Origin: Candidatus Binatia bacterium
Lineage (GTDB): Bacteria; Desulfobacterota; Binatia; UBA12015
Direction: 5' to 3'
DNA length: 64,000 nucleotides
Assembly: GCA_029243485.1 (NCBI GenBank)
Contig: JAQWRY010000064.1
Span: 106,315 to 170,314 of the forward strand
This document shows, piece after piece, positions 9,681 to 17,586 of the stretch. The notes beneath the pieces were generated by a model. The model was not told the origin of the DNA. It saw only the letters and a list, made by a program, of their open reading frames with translations, and made no database searches. A program made the position numbers and the translations under genes. Each line of letters starts with the position of its first letter. Positions within the stretch are counted from its first letter, which is position 1.

Positions 9681-9920
9681 TTCGCGGCCGGCGGGGCGGT
9701 GCAGGCGAAGCTCTTTACTGCGGATATTCGGCCCCGAATCGTGCATGAACGCAGTTCATTGCACGTGCGCAGTCAAATGTTCGTTCTTTCGCGTGGAGCA
9801 GTTCCCGGCGGTCGGCGTTCGAAGTGCCCGCGAATACTGCTGTTTTCTCGAGAAGCTTGACGCGGCTTGAGGCGAAGCGCGCGGTGTCGCTCGGCATGTT
9901 TCTGGCGTAGCGTTCTCTAT

Positions 9921-10319
9921 ATGCCGCGTAAGTATGGAAGCCAGGGCGGTTCGCCCGAGCGTCGGATTACGATTCCGGTGCCGCAGGAGCTGAGTGATCG
10001 GATCGATGCCGCAGTGCACGGTCGTCCGGGAGAGACACTGAAGTCTCTCATTCTTCGGGCGGTTGAGAGCGAGATCGATCATCTGGAGGTGGAGCGGGGC
10101 TCCGCAGGGGTCTCACTGCCGTTTCCTGTGGCGCCCGGCCGTCCCCCTCCGGGCCGGCCGCGGAAGAACCCCGGAGCGGATGCGGTCGCCATGGGGGATC
10201 CTCCGGTGCCTCCGGCCGCCGACTCGTCGGCCGAGGTGGAGCGCCTGATGCACGTGCTCGAACAGCGTGAGGTAGAAGAGCCACTCCTAGCAAAGGGACG
10301 TTCCGCCGGGAGATCGTAG
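9921..10319 (+). CDS. Small RHH-like protein with an AT-hook-like motif
   Basis: A 132-residue probable DNA-binding protein. Residues ~15-60 (RRITIPVPQELSDRIDAAV...LKSLILRAVESEIDHLE) have the beta-strand/helix/helix layout of ribbon-helix-helix repressors. A basic proline-rich linker PGRPPPGRPRKNPG follows, whose GRPRK core matches AT-hook motifs, and then an acidic helical C-terminus. The start at 9921 opens with MPRKYG; an in-frame extension to 9867 looks non-protein-like. No partner toxin is adjacent, so a toxin-antitoxin role is not supported. About 240 bases upstream are non-coding. Confidence 0.65.
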   Translation: MPRKYGSQGGSPERRITIPVPQELSDRIDAAVHGRPGETLKSLILRAVESEIDHLEVERGSAGVSLPFPVAPGRPPPGRPRKNPGADAVAMGDPPVPPAADSSAEVERLMHVLEQREVEEPLLAKGRSAGRS

Positions 10320-10479
10320 CCCCAAGGTCTCCCCAATGCTCTTCCCGAAAGACTCGACTTCTGGGGGGGCGCCATGAAGCGGTCGGGTGGTCTTCTTCGT
10401 CAGTGTCTTCGCTGCTTTGGCGGACGGGGAGCAGCTCACGCCGAGTCTACGTTTGTTCGTCGGGGCGCAGTGGCGGCGT

Positions 10480-11664
10480 TTAGGCGATCGCGCCGGCGGA
10501 GCGTAGGCGCGCGATCTCGCTCGTGTCGAAGCCCGCTTCGGCGAGGAGCTCATCGGTGTGCTCGCCAAACCCGGGAGCGTGTCGCCGGATCTCCGTGTTC
10601 TGCTCGTCGAACCGGGCGGCCGGTCGTGCCTGCCGCATCGGACCGCCGATTGGGTGCTCCGCTTCGACGACCAAGCCGTTCTCTGCGATCTGGGGATGCG
10701 CGATGAGTCCGGCGCGATCGAGAACGGGCGCACAGGGGACGTCTTCCGCTTCGAGCCGCTCGAGCCAGTCCGCGCTCGTCTTCGTCTGAAGGACGTCCTG
10801 CAGCATCGTGAGTCGTTCGCCGGCATGCGCCACTCGCCCCCCCGGCGTCGCGAAGCGCTCGTCCTGTAGCCAGTCGAGCTTGTCGATTGCCAGGCAGAGG
10901 CCCTTCCACTCGGAATCGGAAACGGCGCCGGCGGTGATGAAGCCGTCGGACGTCTCGAAAACGAGATCCTGCGCGTAGCGCGCGCCGGGGTGGCTGACGT
11001 CGTTGCCGACCCACGTGTAGCCAGCCATCCCCTCGGGCCAGTGGAACTCGACCGTCGCGTCGAGCATTGAGAGGCGGAGGTGCTGCCCCTTGCCGGTGCG
11101 CGTCCTTGCGAAGAGCGCGGCGGTGATCGCCTGGGCCGCGGTGATGGCCGTGAGCTTGTCGGGCACGATGAGTCGCATCATGCGCGGCCGCCCGGTGGCG
11201 CGGTCGGCCTGGATTGCGGCGAGGCCGGACAGCGCCTGAACGACCGGGTCGTAAACGCGCTTGTGCGCGTAGGGGCCGGATTCGCCGAAGCCGCTGATGG
11301 AGACGTAGATCAGTTCGGGGTTCGCGGCCCGCAGAACGTCCGCACCGATCCCCATGCGCTCGACGGCGCCCGGCCGGAAGTTCTGCACGAGCACGTCCGC
11401 CCGGCGAACGAGACCCGCGAGGACGGTGCGGCCTTCCTTACGTTTCAAGTCGATGATGATCGAGCGCTTGTTCCGGTTCGACGTCGCGAATGTCGACGAC
11501 ATCCCGTTCTTCATGGCGCCCATATGGCGGACGAGATCCCCGAGGCCCGGGGCTTCGACCTTGATGACGTCGGCCCCCTGGTCGCCGAGAATCCGAGTCG
11601 ATACAGGGCCCGAAATCATCGTGGTCAGGTCGATTACGCGAACGCCTTCGAGGGGTCCTGGCAT
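10480..11664 (-). CDS. CaiB/BaiF family (class III) CoA-transferase
   Basis: A 394-residue cytoplasmic enzyme that moves CoA between acyl groups, or acts as an alpha-methylacyl-CoA racemase-like protein. The sequence opens with the family hallmark LEGVRVIDLT and continues with ILGDQGADVIKVE, NRNKRSIIIDLK and VQNFRPGAVERMG. The catalytic Asp is expected at residue 139 in RVYDPVVQALSG. The C-terminal half holds AGAVSDSEWKGLC and an APVLDRAGLIAHPQ segment typical of the family. The ATG at 11664 faces the divergent nucleotide-sugar dehydrogenase gene across ~150 bases that must hold both promoters. Substrate unknown. Confidence 0.94.
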   Translation of the reverse strand: MPGPLEGVRVIDLTTMISGPVSTRILGDQGADVIKVEAPGLGDLVRHMGAMKNGMSSTFATSNRNKRSIIIDLKRKEGRTVLAGLVRRADVLVQNFRPGAVERMGIGADVLRAANPELIYVSISGFGESGPYAHKRVYDPVVQALSGLAAIQADRATGRPRMMRLIVPDKLTAITAAQAITAALFARTRTGKGQHLRLSMLDATVEFHWPEGMAGYTWVGNDVSHPGARYAQDLVFETSDGFITAGAVSDSEWKGLCLAIDKLDWLQDERFATPGGRVAHAGERLTMLQDVLQTKTSADWLERLEAEDVPCAPVLDRAGLIAHPQIAENGLVVEAEHPIGGPMRQARPAARFDEQNTEIRRHAPGFGEHTDELLAEAGFDTSEIARLRSAGAIA

Positions 11665-11813
11665 GCACCGTTCCTATCGCGCGCTGAACCCGTGGGCCAA
11701 TCGCTTCGGTACAAGAATTCCGCTCGGATTCGTGGGTTCCCCTGTTGATTTAACCCTGCCGGAGGCGCGACACTGCGGATTCTTCGCCAAATTCCAAACA
11801 GGAGGAGTCCCGA

Positions 11814-13448
11814 ATGTCCGACCAGTCCATCAGCCCGGCAGGCGAGAAGTTCGACCTGCCGCAGCAGTCCGAGTATGCCGCCGAGTTTCAACGTCTGAAG
11901 AAGCTGGCCGACAAGGCTCGCAAAGAAGGAAAAGAAGTCGTCGTCGTGATGGGCGTGGGCTTCGTTGGCGCGGTCATGGCGGCCATCGTCGCGGACACGG
12001 TGGACAAGAAGGGCAAGCCCTCGAAGTTCGTGATCGGCTGCCAGCGCCCGAGCCCGCGCAGCTTCTGGAAGATCCCGCTGCTGAACAAGGGTGAATCGCC
12101 GGTCAAAGCGGAGGATCCGGAAGTCGATCCGATGATCGCGCGCACGGTTCTCAAGAAGAAGACGCTGACGGCGACCTTCAACAGTGACTGTTTGAAGCTC
12201 GCGGACTGCGTCGTCGTCGACGTGCAGTGCGACTATTCGAAGAACGACCTCGGGAACATGCGTACCGGCGAGGTCGAGATGGCCGCGCTCGAGGCGACGA
12301 TCCAGACAATCGGCGAACGCATCCCCGCGAAGTGTCTCACCCTGATCGAGACGACGGTGGCTCCGGGTACGACGGAGTTCGTCGCGCTGCCGATTCTTCA
12401 GAAGTGCTTCGCGAAGCGAAAGATGTCGTCGACGCCGCTCCTCTCCCACAGCTACGAGCGCGTGATGCCGGGCAAGCAGTACGTCGCGAGTATCCGTGAC
12501 TTCTGGCGCGTGTGCTCGGGTTGCACGCCGCCGGCCCGCAAGCGCGTCGTGAAGTTCCTGACCGAGGTGCTCAACACGGATGAGTTCCCGCTGACCGTCA
12601 TGGACCGGCCGATCGAGTCCGAGACCGCGAAGATCGTGGAGAACTCGTACCGGGCGACGACCCTTGCGTTCATGCACGAGTGGAGCCTGTTCTCGGAGCG
12701 GAACGGGGTCGATCTCACGAAGGTGATCGATGCGATCAAGGTCCGTCCGACCCACAACAACATGATCTTCCCCGGCCCGGGCATCGGTGGGTATTGCCTG
12801 CCGAAGGACGGTGGCCTCGGCTACTGGGCCTACAAGCACATTCTCGGGTTCGACGACGGCGATGAAGTGTTCAAGATGAGCACGACCGCCATCGACATCA
12901 ACGATACGCGCGGCCTGCACGTGGCAACCCTGACGCGTGACGCTCTGCGGAACATGGCTCGGTACATCGCGGGCGCCGAGATCGCGGTGCTCGGGGCGAG
13001 TTATCGCCAGGACGTCGGAGATACGCGGTACTCCGGCTCCGAGGTCGTCGTTCGGCGCCTCGTGGAGATGGGCGCCGAGGTCCGCGTGAACGACCCGTAC
13101 GTCGACCACTGGTTCGAGTTCGAGTCGCAGAGCACCTACCCGGCACCGGGCCACTCGCTCTCGCGTTTCTTCCGCAACCAGGACGGCCTGACGGATCTTC
13201 GCGTCGAGCCGTCGATCGCGAAGGCGCTCAAGGGCGTCGAGGCGGTCGTGCTGGCGGTGCCGCATGAGCCGTACCTGAAGCTCACGCCGGCGAAGGTGGT
13301 GAAGATGGCCGGTGGACCGATCGCGGTCGTCGACTGCTTCGGCATCTTGAGCGACGCCGACATCCGGAAGTACTTCGAGCTCGGCTGTGAGGTCAAAGGC
13401 CTCGGTCGCGGGCACATTCAGCGCATCAAGGCCGAAGTTCGCGGCTAG
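11814..13448 (+). CDS. UDP-glucose/GDP-mannose-type nucleotide-sugar dehydrogenase (enlarged)
   Basis: A 544-residue NAD-dependent dehydrogenase that would oxidise a UDP- or GDP-sugar C6 hydroxyl to a uronate for surface polysaccharide. The N-terminal Rossmann motif is VVVMGVGFVGAVMA (residues ~43-56). The catalytic Cys is Cys328 in GPGIGGYCLPKDGG, and the C-terminal domain has EIAVLGASYRQDVGDTRYSGS. It is about 100 residues longer than usual, with an N-terminal extension of ~40 residues and extra sequence after strand 2 (KFVIGCQRPSPRSFW). A strong GGAGGAG ribosome site precedes the ATG. A clear rho-independent terminator follows, so it is probably monocistronic. No glycosyltransferase cluster is adjacent. 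Confidence 0.9.
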   Translation: MSDQSISPAGEKFDLPQQSEYAAEFQRLKKLADKARKEGKEVVVVMGVGFVGAVMAAIVADTVDKKGKPSKFVIGCQRPSPRSFWKIPLLNKGESPVKAEDPEVDPMIARTVLKKKTLTATFNSDCLKLADCVVVDVQCDYSKNDLGNMRTGEVEMAALEATIQTIGERIPAKCLTLIETTVAPGTTEFVALPILQKCFAKRKMSSTPLLSHSYERVMPGKQYVASIRDFWRVCSGCTPPARKRVVKFLTEVLNTDEFPLTVMDRPIESETAKIVENSYRATTLAFMHEWSLFSERNGVDLTKVIDAIKVRPTHNNMIFPGPGIGGYCLPKDGGLGYWAYKHILGFDDGDEVFKMSTTAIDINDTRGLHVATLTRDALRNMARYIAGAEIAVLGASYRQDVGDTRYSGSEVVVRRLVEMGAEVRVNDPYVDHWFEFESQSTYPAPGHSLSRFFRNQDGLTDLRVEPSIAKALKGVEAVVLAVPHEPYLKLTPAKVVKMAGGPIAVVDCFGILSDADIRKYFELGCEVKGLGRGHIQRIKAEVRG

Positions 13449-13460
13449 CGACACCGTTTC

Positions 13461-13494
13461 AAGGGGCTGCCGGGAAACCGGCGGCCCCTTTTTT
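13461..13494 (+). terminator. Rho-independent terminator after the sugar dehydrogenase
   Basis: A 13-base-arm hairpin (AAGGGGCTGCCGG / CCGGCGGCCCCTT, one internal mismatch) with a GAAA tetraloop, followed by a run of T's at 13489-13494. It starts 12 bases after the stop codon at 13448. Confidence 0.92.
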
Positions 13495-13507
13495 CGTTCG
13501 AGGGGCG

Positions 13508-13777
13508 ATGACGCGATCGACGATCAAGATTCTGGTTGCCGGCGCCGCCATCGCGGTGGCGACGATCTTCGCCACGCAGCACGTGCTGAGCCTGTTTCCC
13601 TCGGGCACGGACGCGACGCAGGCGTCCGAGGAGGCGAGCTTCCTCGCTCATCTCCTCCTGCCGCTCTCGGTGACGCTGCTCATCTTCGTGGTGATTGCAG
13701 CGATCGGCGGTGTCGTCCGGCTCGTTCGCGCGCTTCTCGGTTACGATTCGGGGGAAGAGCCGGGGCCGGAGCCGTAG
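13508..13777 (+). CDS. Small two-TM membrane protein
   Basis: An 89-residue predicted inner-membrane protein. Hydrophobic helices lie at about residues 7-28 (IKILVAGAAIAVATIFATQHVL) and 48-72 (HLLLPLSVTLLIFVVIAAIGGVV), separated by a short polar loop and followed by a short acidic tail ending GEEPGPEP. No family is recognised. It begins just past the terminator at 13494, so it needs its own promoter or is read through. The composition matches a real membrane protein rather than a chance frame. Confidence 0.65.
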   Translation: MTRSTIKILVAGAAIAVATIFATQHVLSLFPSGTDATQASEEASFLAHLLLPLSVTLLIFVVIAAIGGVVRLVRALLGYDSGEEPGPEP

Positions 13778-13894
13778 GCCGGCTCCCGTAGGGCGCATGG
13801 CAGTGCGCAGGTCGCCTCAGCTTGCGCCGCAGCGATCGGGCATGCATTTGATTTGAATGGTGCGGCTTTCCGCGCCGTCAACCCAGAGGCCCTG

Positions 13895-14863
13895 ATGCGC
13901 GATCCCGAGCAGCCCAGCCGAAAAACGAGAACCTTCGAGGAACTGCTGGGTGCGGGCGTTGCGCTTGCCGGCGCGCTCTTCGTGATGGCCAGCGTGCTCC
14001 TTTCGAGCACGGCGATGTCGGGCTGTGGCCCCTGCTGGCCGGGGCCCTGCGCCGACGCCGAGACGGAGACGGACGACAGCGCGACTCCGACCCCCACCGA
14101 CGACCCGACGCCGACGCCTGTCGGCGAGACGCAGTGTGAGCTCACCCGAACGACGCAGCCCGTGGATGAGGATGTCTGGCAGAGCCGGGCCGAGGGGTGT
14201 CCCCGGATTCAGCTCTCCGCCGACGCCACGCGGTTCGACACCGACGCGTTTTGCGAGTCGGGCCTCCGCGTCAGCGGTGAAGGGGACGCGCCGTTCTTCC
14301 GCTACACGTGCAATGCCTCAGGGCCCTGGAAGCTCGCCGTGCCGGTCTTCGACACCCAGAACCCGGACGAACTCACGTTGGACCTGAGTTGCGAGGGTGA
14401 GATCCCGCAGAACCAGGACTACGTGAATGGCATCGTGCTGGAGGGGATCCTCTTCGAAGAGAACCGGAACGACATCCGCGACGCGGTCGCCGCGTGGGAA
14501 GACATGTGCTTCGACGCCGTCGAGGGTACCGACGCGTACACCGAGTGCGCCGCGGTCTGTGCCGGCGACCGGACCGTGCGCGAGGGGCTCGAGAGCCTGG
14601 GCATGCTGGATACGCTGATGCCCGAAGTCGACTGCTACCTGAAGCTCTTCGACAGCTTTACCGACGTGATCGACGCGGACATCCCCTCGACCGATGGGAA
14701 CGTGACGGGAGTCTCCGTTTGCGGTTGTCGGCCGAATGCGGAGTATGTCGATTGTCTGGACTCGACGCCGTGCTTCACGGGGTCCGAAGAATACGATGGA
14801 TCTTGCGGGGCGACCTGCTGGTCGGCGAATGGCACCGAGTCCGGCTCCTGCACGACGCCCTGA
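13895..14863 (+). CDS. Anchored Cys-rich protein, CGPCWPGPC family (copy 1)
   Basis: A 322-residue protein of no family I recognise. Layout: a cytosolic charged segment (RDPEQPSRKTRTFEE), one hydrophobic helix (~residues 20-42), then SGCGPCWPGPC, a Thr/Pro/Asp linker (~TDDPTPTPVGE), and a ~250-residue extracytoplasmic domain with many cysteines (CPRIQL, CESG, YTCNASGPW, CEGEIPQNQDYVNG, CGCRPNAEYVDC, GATCW). The helix plus following Cys could also be read as a lipoprotein signal (MSGC). The ATG at 13895 is favoured over 13853 by an AGAGG site 5 bases upstream. It is followed after 33 bases by a paralogue of the same layout. Confidence 0.8.
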   Translation: MRDPEQPSRKTRTFEELLGAGVALAGALFVMASVLLSSTAMSGCGPCWPGPCADAETETDDSATPTPTDDPTPTPVGETQCELTRTTQPVDEDVWQSRAEGCPRIQLSADATRFDTDAFCESGLRVSGEGDAPFFRYTCNASGPWKLAVPVFDTQNPDELTLDLSCEGEIPQNQDYVNGIVLEGILFEENRNDIRDAVAAWEDMCFDAVEGTDAYTECAAVCAGDRTVREGLESLGMLDTLMPEVDCYLKLFDSFTDVIDADIPSTDGNVTGVSVCGCRPNAEYVDCLDSTPCFTGSEEYDGSCGATCWSANGTESGSCTTP

Positions 14864-14896
14864 TCACGGCCTCGAGCCGAGGCCCGAAGGAAATCG

Positions 14897-15832
14897 ATGA
14901 AGCACAATCAGATCGAGGGTCCCAAGCGCTTCGACGAGTATGTCGTTGCAGCCGTCGGAATCGCCGGCGCCGCGCTCGTCATCGTAAGCGTCGTCATCTC
15001 GAGCGCGACGATCTCCGCGTGTGGGCCCTGCTGGCCGGGCCCGTGTGTCGATGCGACGGCCACCCCGACGCCTACCCCGACGGCCACGCCCAACCCCGAG
15101 TGCACGTTGGGCCGCGACACTGACCTGATCAGTGCGGACCTCTGGCAGGCCGACACGTCCAGCTGTCCGCGCCTCCTCCTCGACGCCACCGACCCGAATT
15201 ACGATTCCGATGAGCTTTGCGAAGTGGGGGGACGAACCGATGGCGACGACACGACGTTCGTCCTTCGGTACGACTGCAACGCGTCGGATGCCTGGATGCT
15301 CGCCGCAGCGGTACCGGGCACCGTGACCGTCGATGGCATCGACGTCACGTCCCGCAGCCTCTCCAAGGCGTGTCCGAGTGAGGTCGCCCAGTCCGAGAAT
15401 TTCCTGAATGGGAAAGAGATGGAGCCGGTTCTCTGGGAACGCGACGGAGTCGAGGTCGCGGAGGTGACCGCAGCGTGGGAGGAAGGCTGTGCGTCGAGTG
15501 AGGCGACCGACGAGCGGCTGAGCCTCTGCAGCCAGGTGTGCGGCGGGACGCTGCCTCTCCGTGAGGCGCTTGCCGATGCGGGAATTGAAACGACCAGTGC
15601 GGTCGACTGCTACCTGGCCTTGTACGACACGCTGCCCCCGCACGACGGAACCGCGACGCTCAGTACCGACGAGCAGTTCGAGATGAACACGTTGTGCGCC
15701 TGCGTTCCGAACACGTTCTTCCTGGACTGTGTGAGCCAGGACTGCTTGACGGGCACGACCTACGACACCGGGTGCGGCGAGATCTGCTGGGTGATGTTCC
15801 CGACTTCGTCTGGCGAGTGCCGATTGCCTTGA
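14897..15832 (+). CDS. Anchored Cys-rich protein, CGPCWPGPC family (copy 2)
   Basis: A 311-residue tandem paralogue of the gene at 13895. The shared order is: charged N-terminus (GPKRFDEY), hydrophobic helix (VVAAVGIAGAALVIVSVVIS), SACGPCWPGPC, a Thr/Pro linker of TPTPTPTATP type, CPRLLLDATD, RYDCNASDAWMLA, CPSEVAQSENFLNGKEMEPVLWE, AAWEEGC, VDCYLALYD, CACVPNTFFLDC and CGEICW. ISAC at the helix end is a fair lipobox. A GAAGGA ribosome site precedes the ATG. The two proteins are clearly homologous but well diverged, so the duplication is old. Function unknown; both have a CGPC (thioredoxin-like) dithiol directly outside the membrane. Confidence 0.82.
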   Translation: MKHNQIEGPKRFDEYVVAAVGIAGAALVIVSVVISSATISACGPCWPGPCVDATATPTPTPTATPNPECTLGRDTDLISADLWQADTSSCPRLLLDATDPNYDSDELCEVGGRTDGDDTTFVLRYDCNASDAWMLAAAVPGTVTVDGIDVTSRSLSKACPSEVAQSENFLNGKEMEPVLWERDGVEVAEVTAAWEEGCASSEATDERLSLCSQVCGGTLPLREALADAGIETTSAVDCYLALYDTLPPHDGTATLSTDEQFEMNTLCACVPNTFFLDCVSQDCLTGTTYDTGCGEICWVMFPTSSGECRLP

Positions 15833-15888
15833 TCTCCTGAGCTCCGCCGCTGCGGACACACGCCGAAGTCGTGGTACGGGGTCGTGGC

Positions 15889-17569
15889 ATGAGGGATCGT
15901 GGTCGGGGCGGAACGATACTGCTGTTCCTGCTCGTTCTTGGGCTGTTCGCGACGGTCGGTTCAGCTCCGCGCGCCGTGGCGTGGTCAGCTCGGGCTCCAC
16001 CATCACCAGTGGCTGACCGCGTCGACCCTCCTGTTCAGCAAGAACTGGTACCGCGAGGGCGTCGTGCCGCTGCGCATGATGATGCTCGAGGAGCCCCGCT
16101 CGGGAGAGGCGCAGGGGATCGCGGACCGCTCTCCGTATGTGTCGTTCCCGCCCGGTGCGGTCGTGCCCGTTTACCTGCTCGCGCGCGTGACGGGCCAGGA
16201 GCCCTCGGCATCGTCGATCATGGCGCTCGGTCTGGCGAATCAGCTGGGGATCTTGCTGCTGCTCGCGGCAACGGCGCTCGTCAGCCTGCGCGCCCTCGGG
16301 GTCTCCGGTGTATGGAGACTCGTTCTGGGCGGCGTTCCTCCCTTCCTCTACTTGTACGCTCCGGCGCCGTTCTACTTTCACCAGAACGTCTACTTCGCAG
16401 ACCAGGCCGTGATCCTGCCGTTCGCGCTCGTGCTCTTTCTCGAGGCGAGACGGATGGCCGGGCGCACGTCGACGGCCGCCGATGTGGCGATGGCCGGGGC
16501 ACTGTTCTGGGGCGCGTTCACCGACTGGCTGTTCCTGCCGATTGCGGCATCGCTCTGGCTCGTGCGCCTGTTCGGCGGGGACCTCGGTCGTGGCCTCGCG
16601 CAGATCGTGCGCCGGTCCGCGATCCTGTTCGCGCCGGTCGTCCTCGCTCTCGGACTGTTCGCCGTTCAACTGGTCGCGGCGGGTCAGCTGGATACGTTGT
16701 CGGGCCGCTTCGGTGTGGTCGCCGGCCTGGGAGGGGGGGTGCCTCCGTCGTTTGGTGAACTGGCGTACGCCGTGTTCGTGACGCAGGTCGATTCGGGGTA
16801 CGGCTCGAGTGCGCTGGTGGCGATCGCTGTCGGCATCGCGCTGGCGGTGTTTCTCGTGACGAGGTTGCTTGGATCCTCTTCAGCCGAGGCTTCGGGTGAA
16901 CGCGAGGGTGCAGACCGGCTTACGGGGGTGGCGCTCGTGGTTCGCCTCCTCGTGCTCGCGACTCTGCCGTGCGTGATCTACGCGATGGTCGTTCCGATTC
17001 ACACGGTCGGTCACGACTTCAGCGCACTGAAGCTCGGCCCCACGCTCGCGCTGGGGCCGTTCTGCTTGATCCCGGCGGCGGTCGTCCGTTTCGCCGAGCG
17101 GTCGTTCTCGGCGCCGAGACTCCGCTGGGTCCTGGTCCTGCCGGTGGCCGTCGCTCTTTGGCATTTCTCCGCGGCCGATCGTCGATCGTCGTTCCCTGAG
17201 CCGTGGGAAGCCCTGCCGGAACTCGCAGCCTTCTTCGAGGAGCACGTGGGCTGGGAGGATGCGGTCTTCTCGCCGGACTTCGTGATCCGTCGCCATCCGC
17301 CCCACCTCCTCGCGTACACGATGAAGCGGGTTCGGGTGGCCTCGTCCCTGCGCGACGTGCAGGCCTGGGCGGCCGAGAATTCGGGCCATCCCGGGCCCTT
17401 TGTGCTCGTTTCGATCGACCCCGATGGCCCGGGGGTCGGCGCGTACGCCGAGGCTCTCCGCGTACGGGAGGTGGGCGCAATCCGCTGGGCGCGGCTGAGC
17501 CGGTCCGAGCTCGATCGGCTCATGGGTGCGGAGCCGCTGCCCGTTCGTTCGCCTCAGGCTCTCCCCTGA
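15889..17569 (+). CDS. Polytopic membrane protein, GT-C-glycosyltransferase-like, apparent frameshift near the start
   Basis: About 560 residues with roughly ten hydrophobic helices and a soluble C-terminal domain (from ~residue 410). The body reads in one frame from about 15960 (LGLHHHQWLTASTLLFSKNW) to 17569. The natural start is an ATG at 15889 in a different frame, which encodes MRDRGRGG and a good first helix (TILLFLLVLGLFATVG). A one-base indel between about 15950 and 15985 would join the two. It may be a sequencing error or a real lesion. The HHHQW loop after helix 1 resembles the catalytic loop position of membrane glycosyltransferases, but no family motif is certain. It ends 17 bases before the ABC importer genes and may be co-transcribed with them. 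Confidence 0.65.
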
Positions 17570-17586
17570 GCTAACGACGAGGCGGG

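Noticed and set aside
9681..9920. A 60-codon minus-strand frame upstream of the RHH gene
   Set aside because: No ribosome site, no similarity and no conserved pattern; it more likely lies in the promoter region of the RHH gene.
9921..10319. Antitoxin of a toxin-antitoxin pair
   Set aside because: RHH-like fold alone is not enough; no small toxin-like gene is adjacent on either side.
11634..13454. A 606-codon antisense frame to the sugar dehydrogenase
   Set aside because: His/Arg/Asp-rich shadow of a conserved enzyme with ribosome site and terminator on the plus strand.
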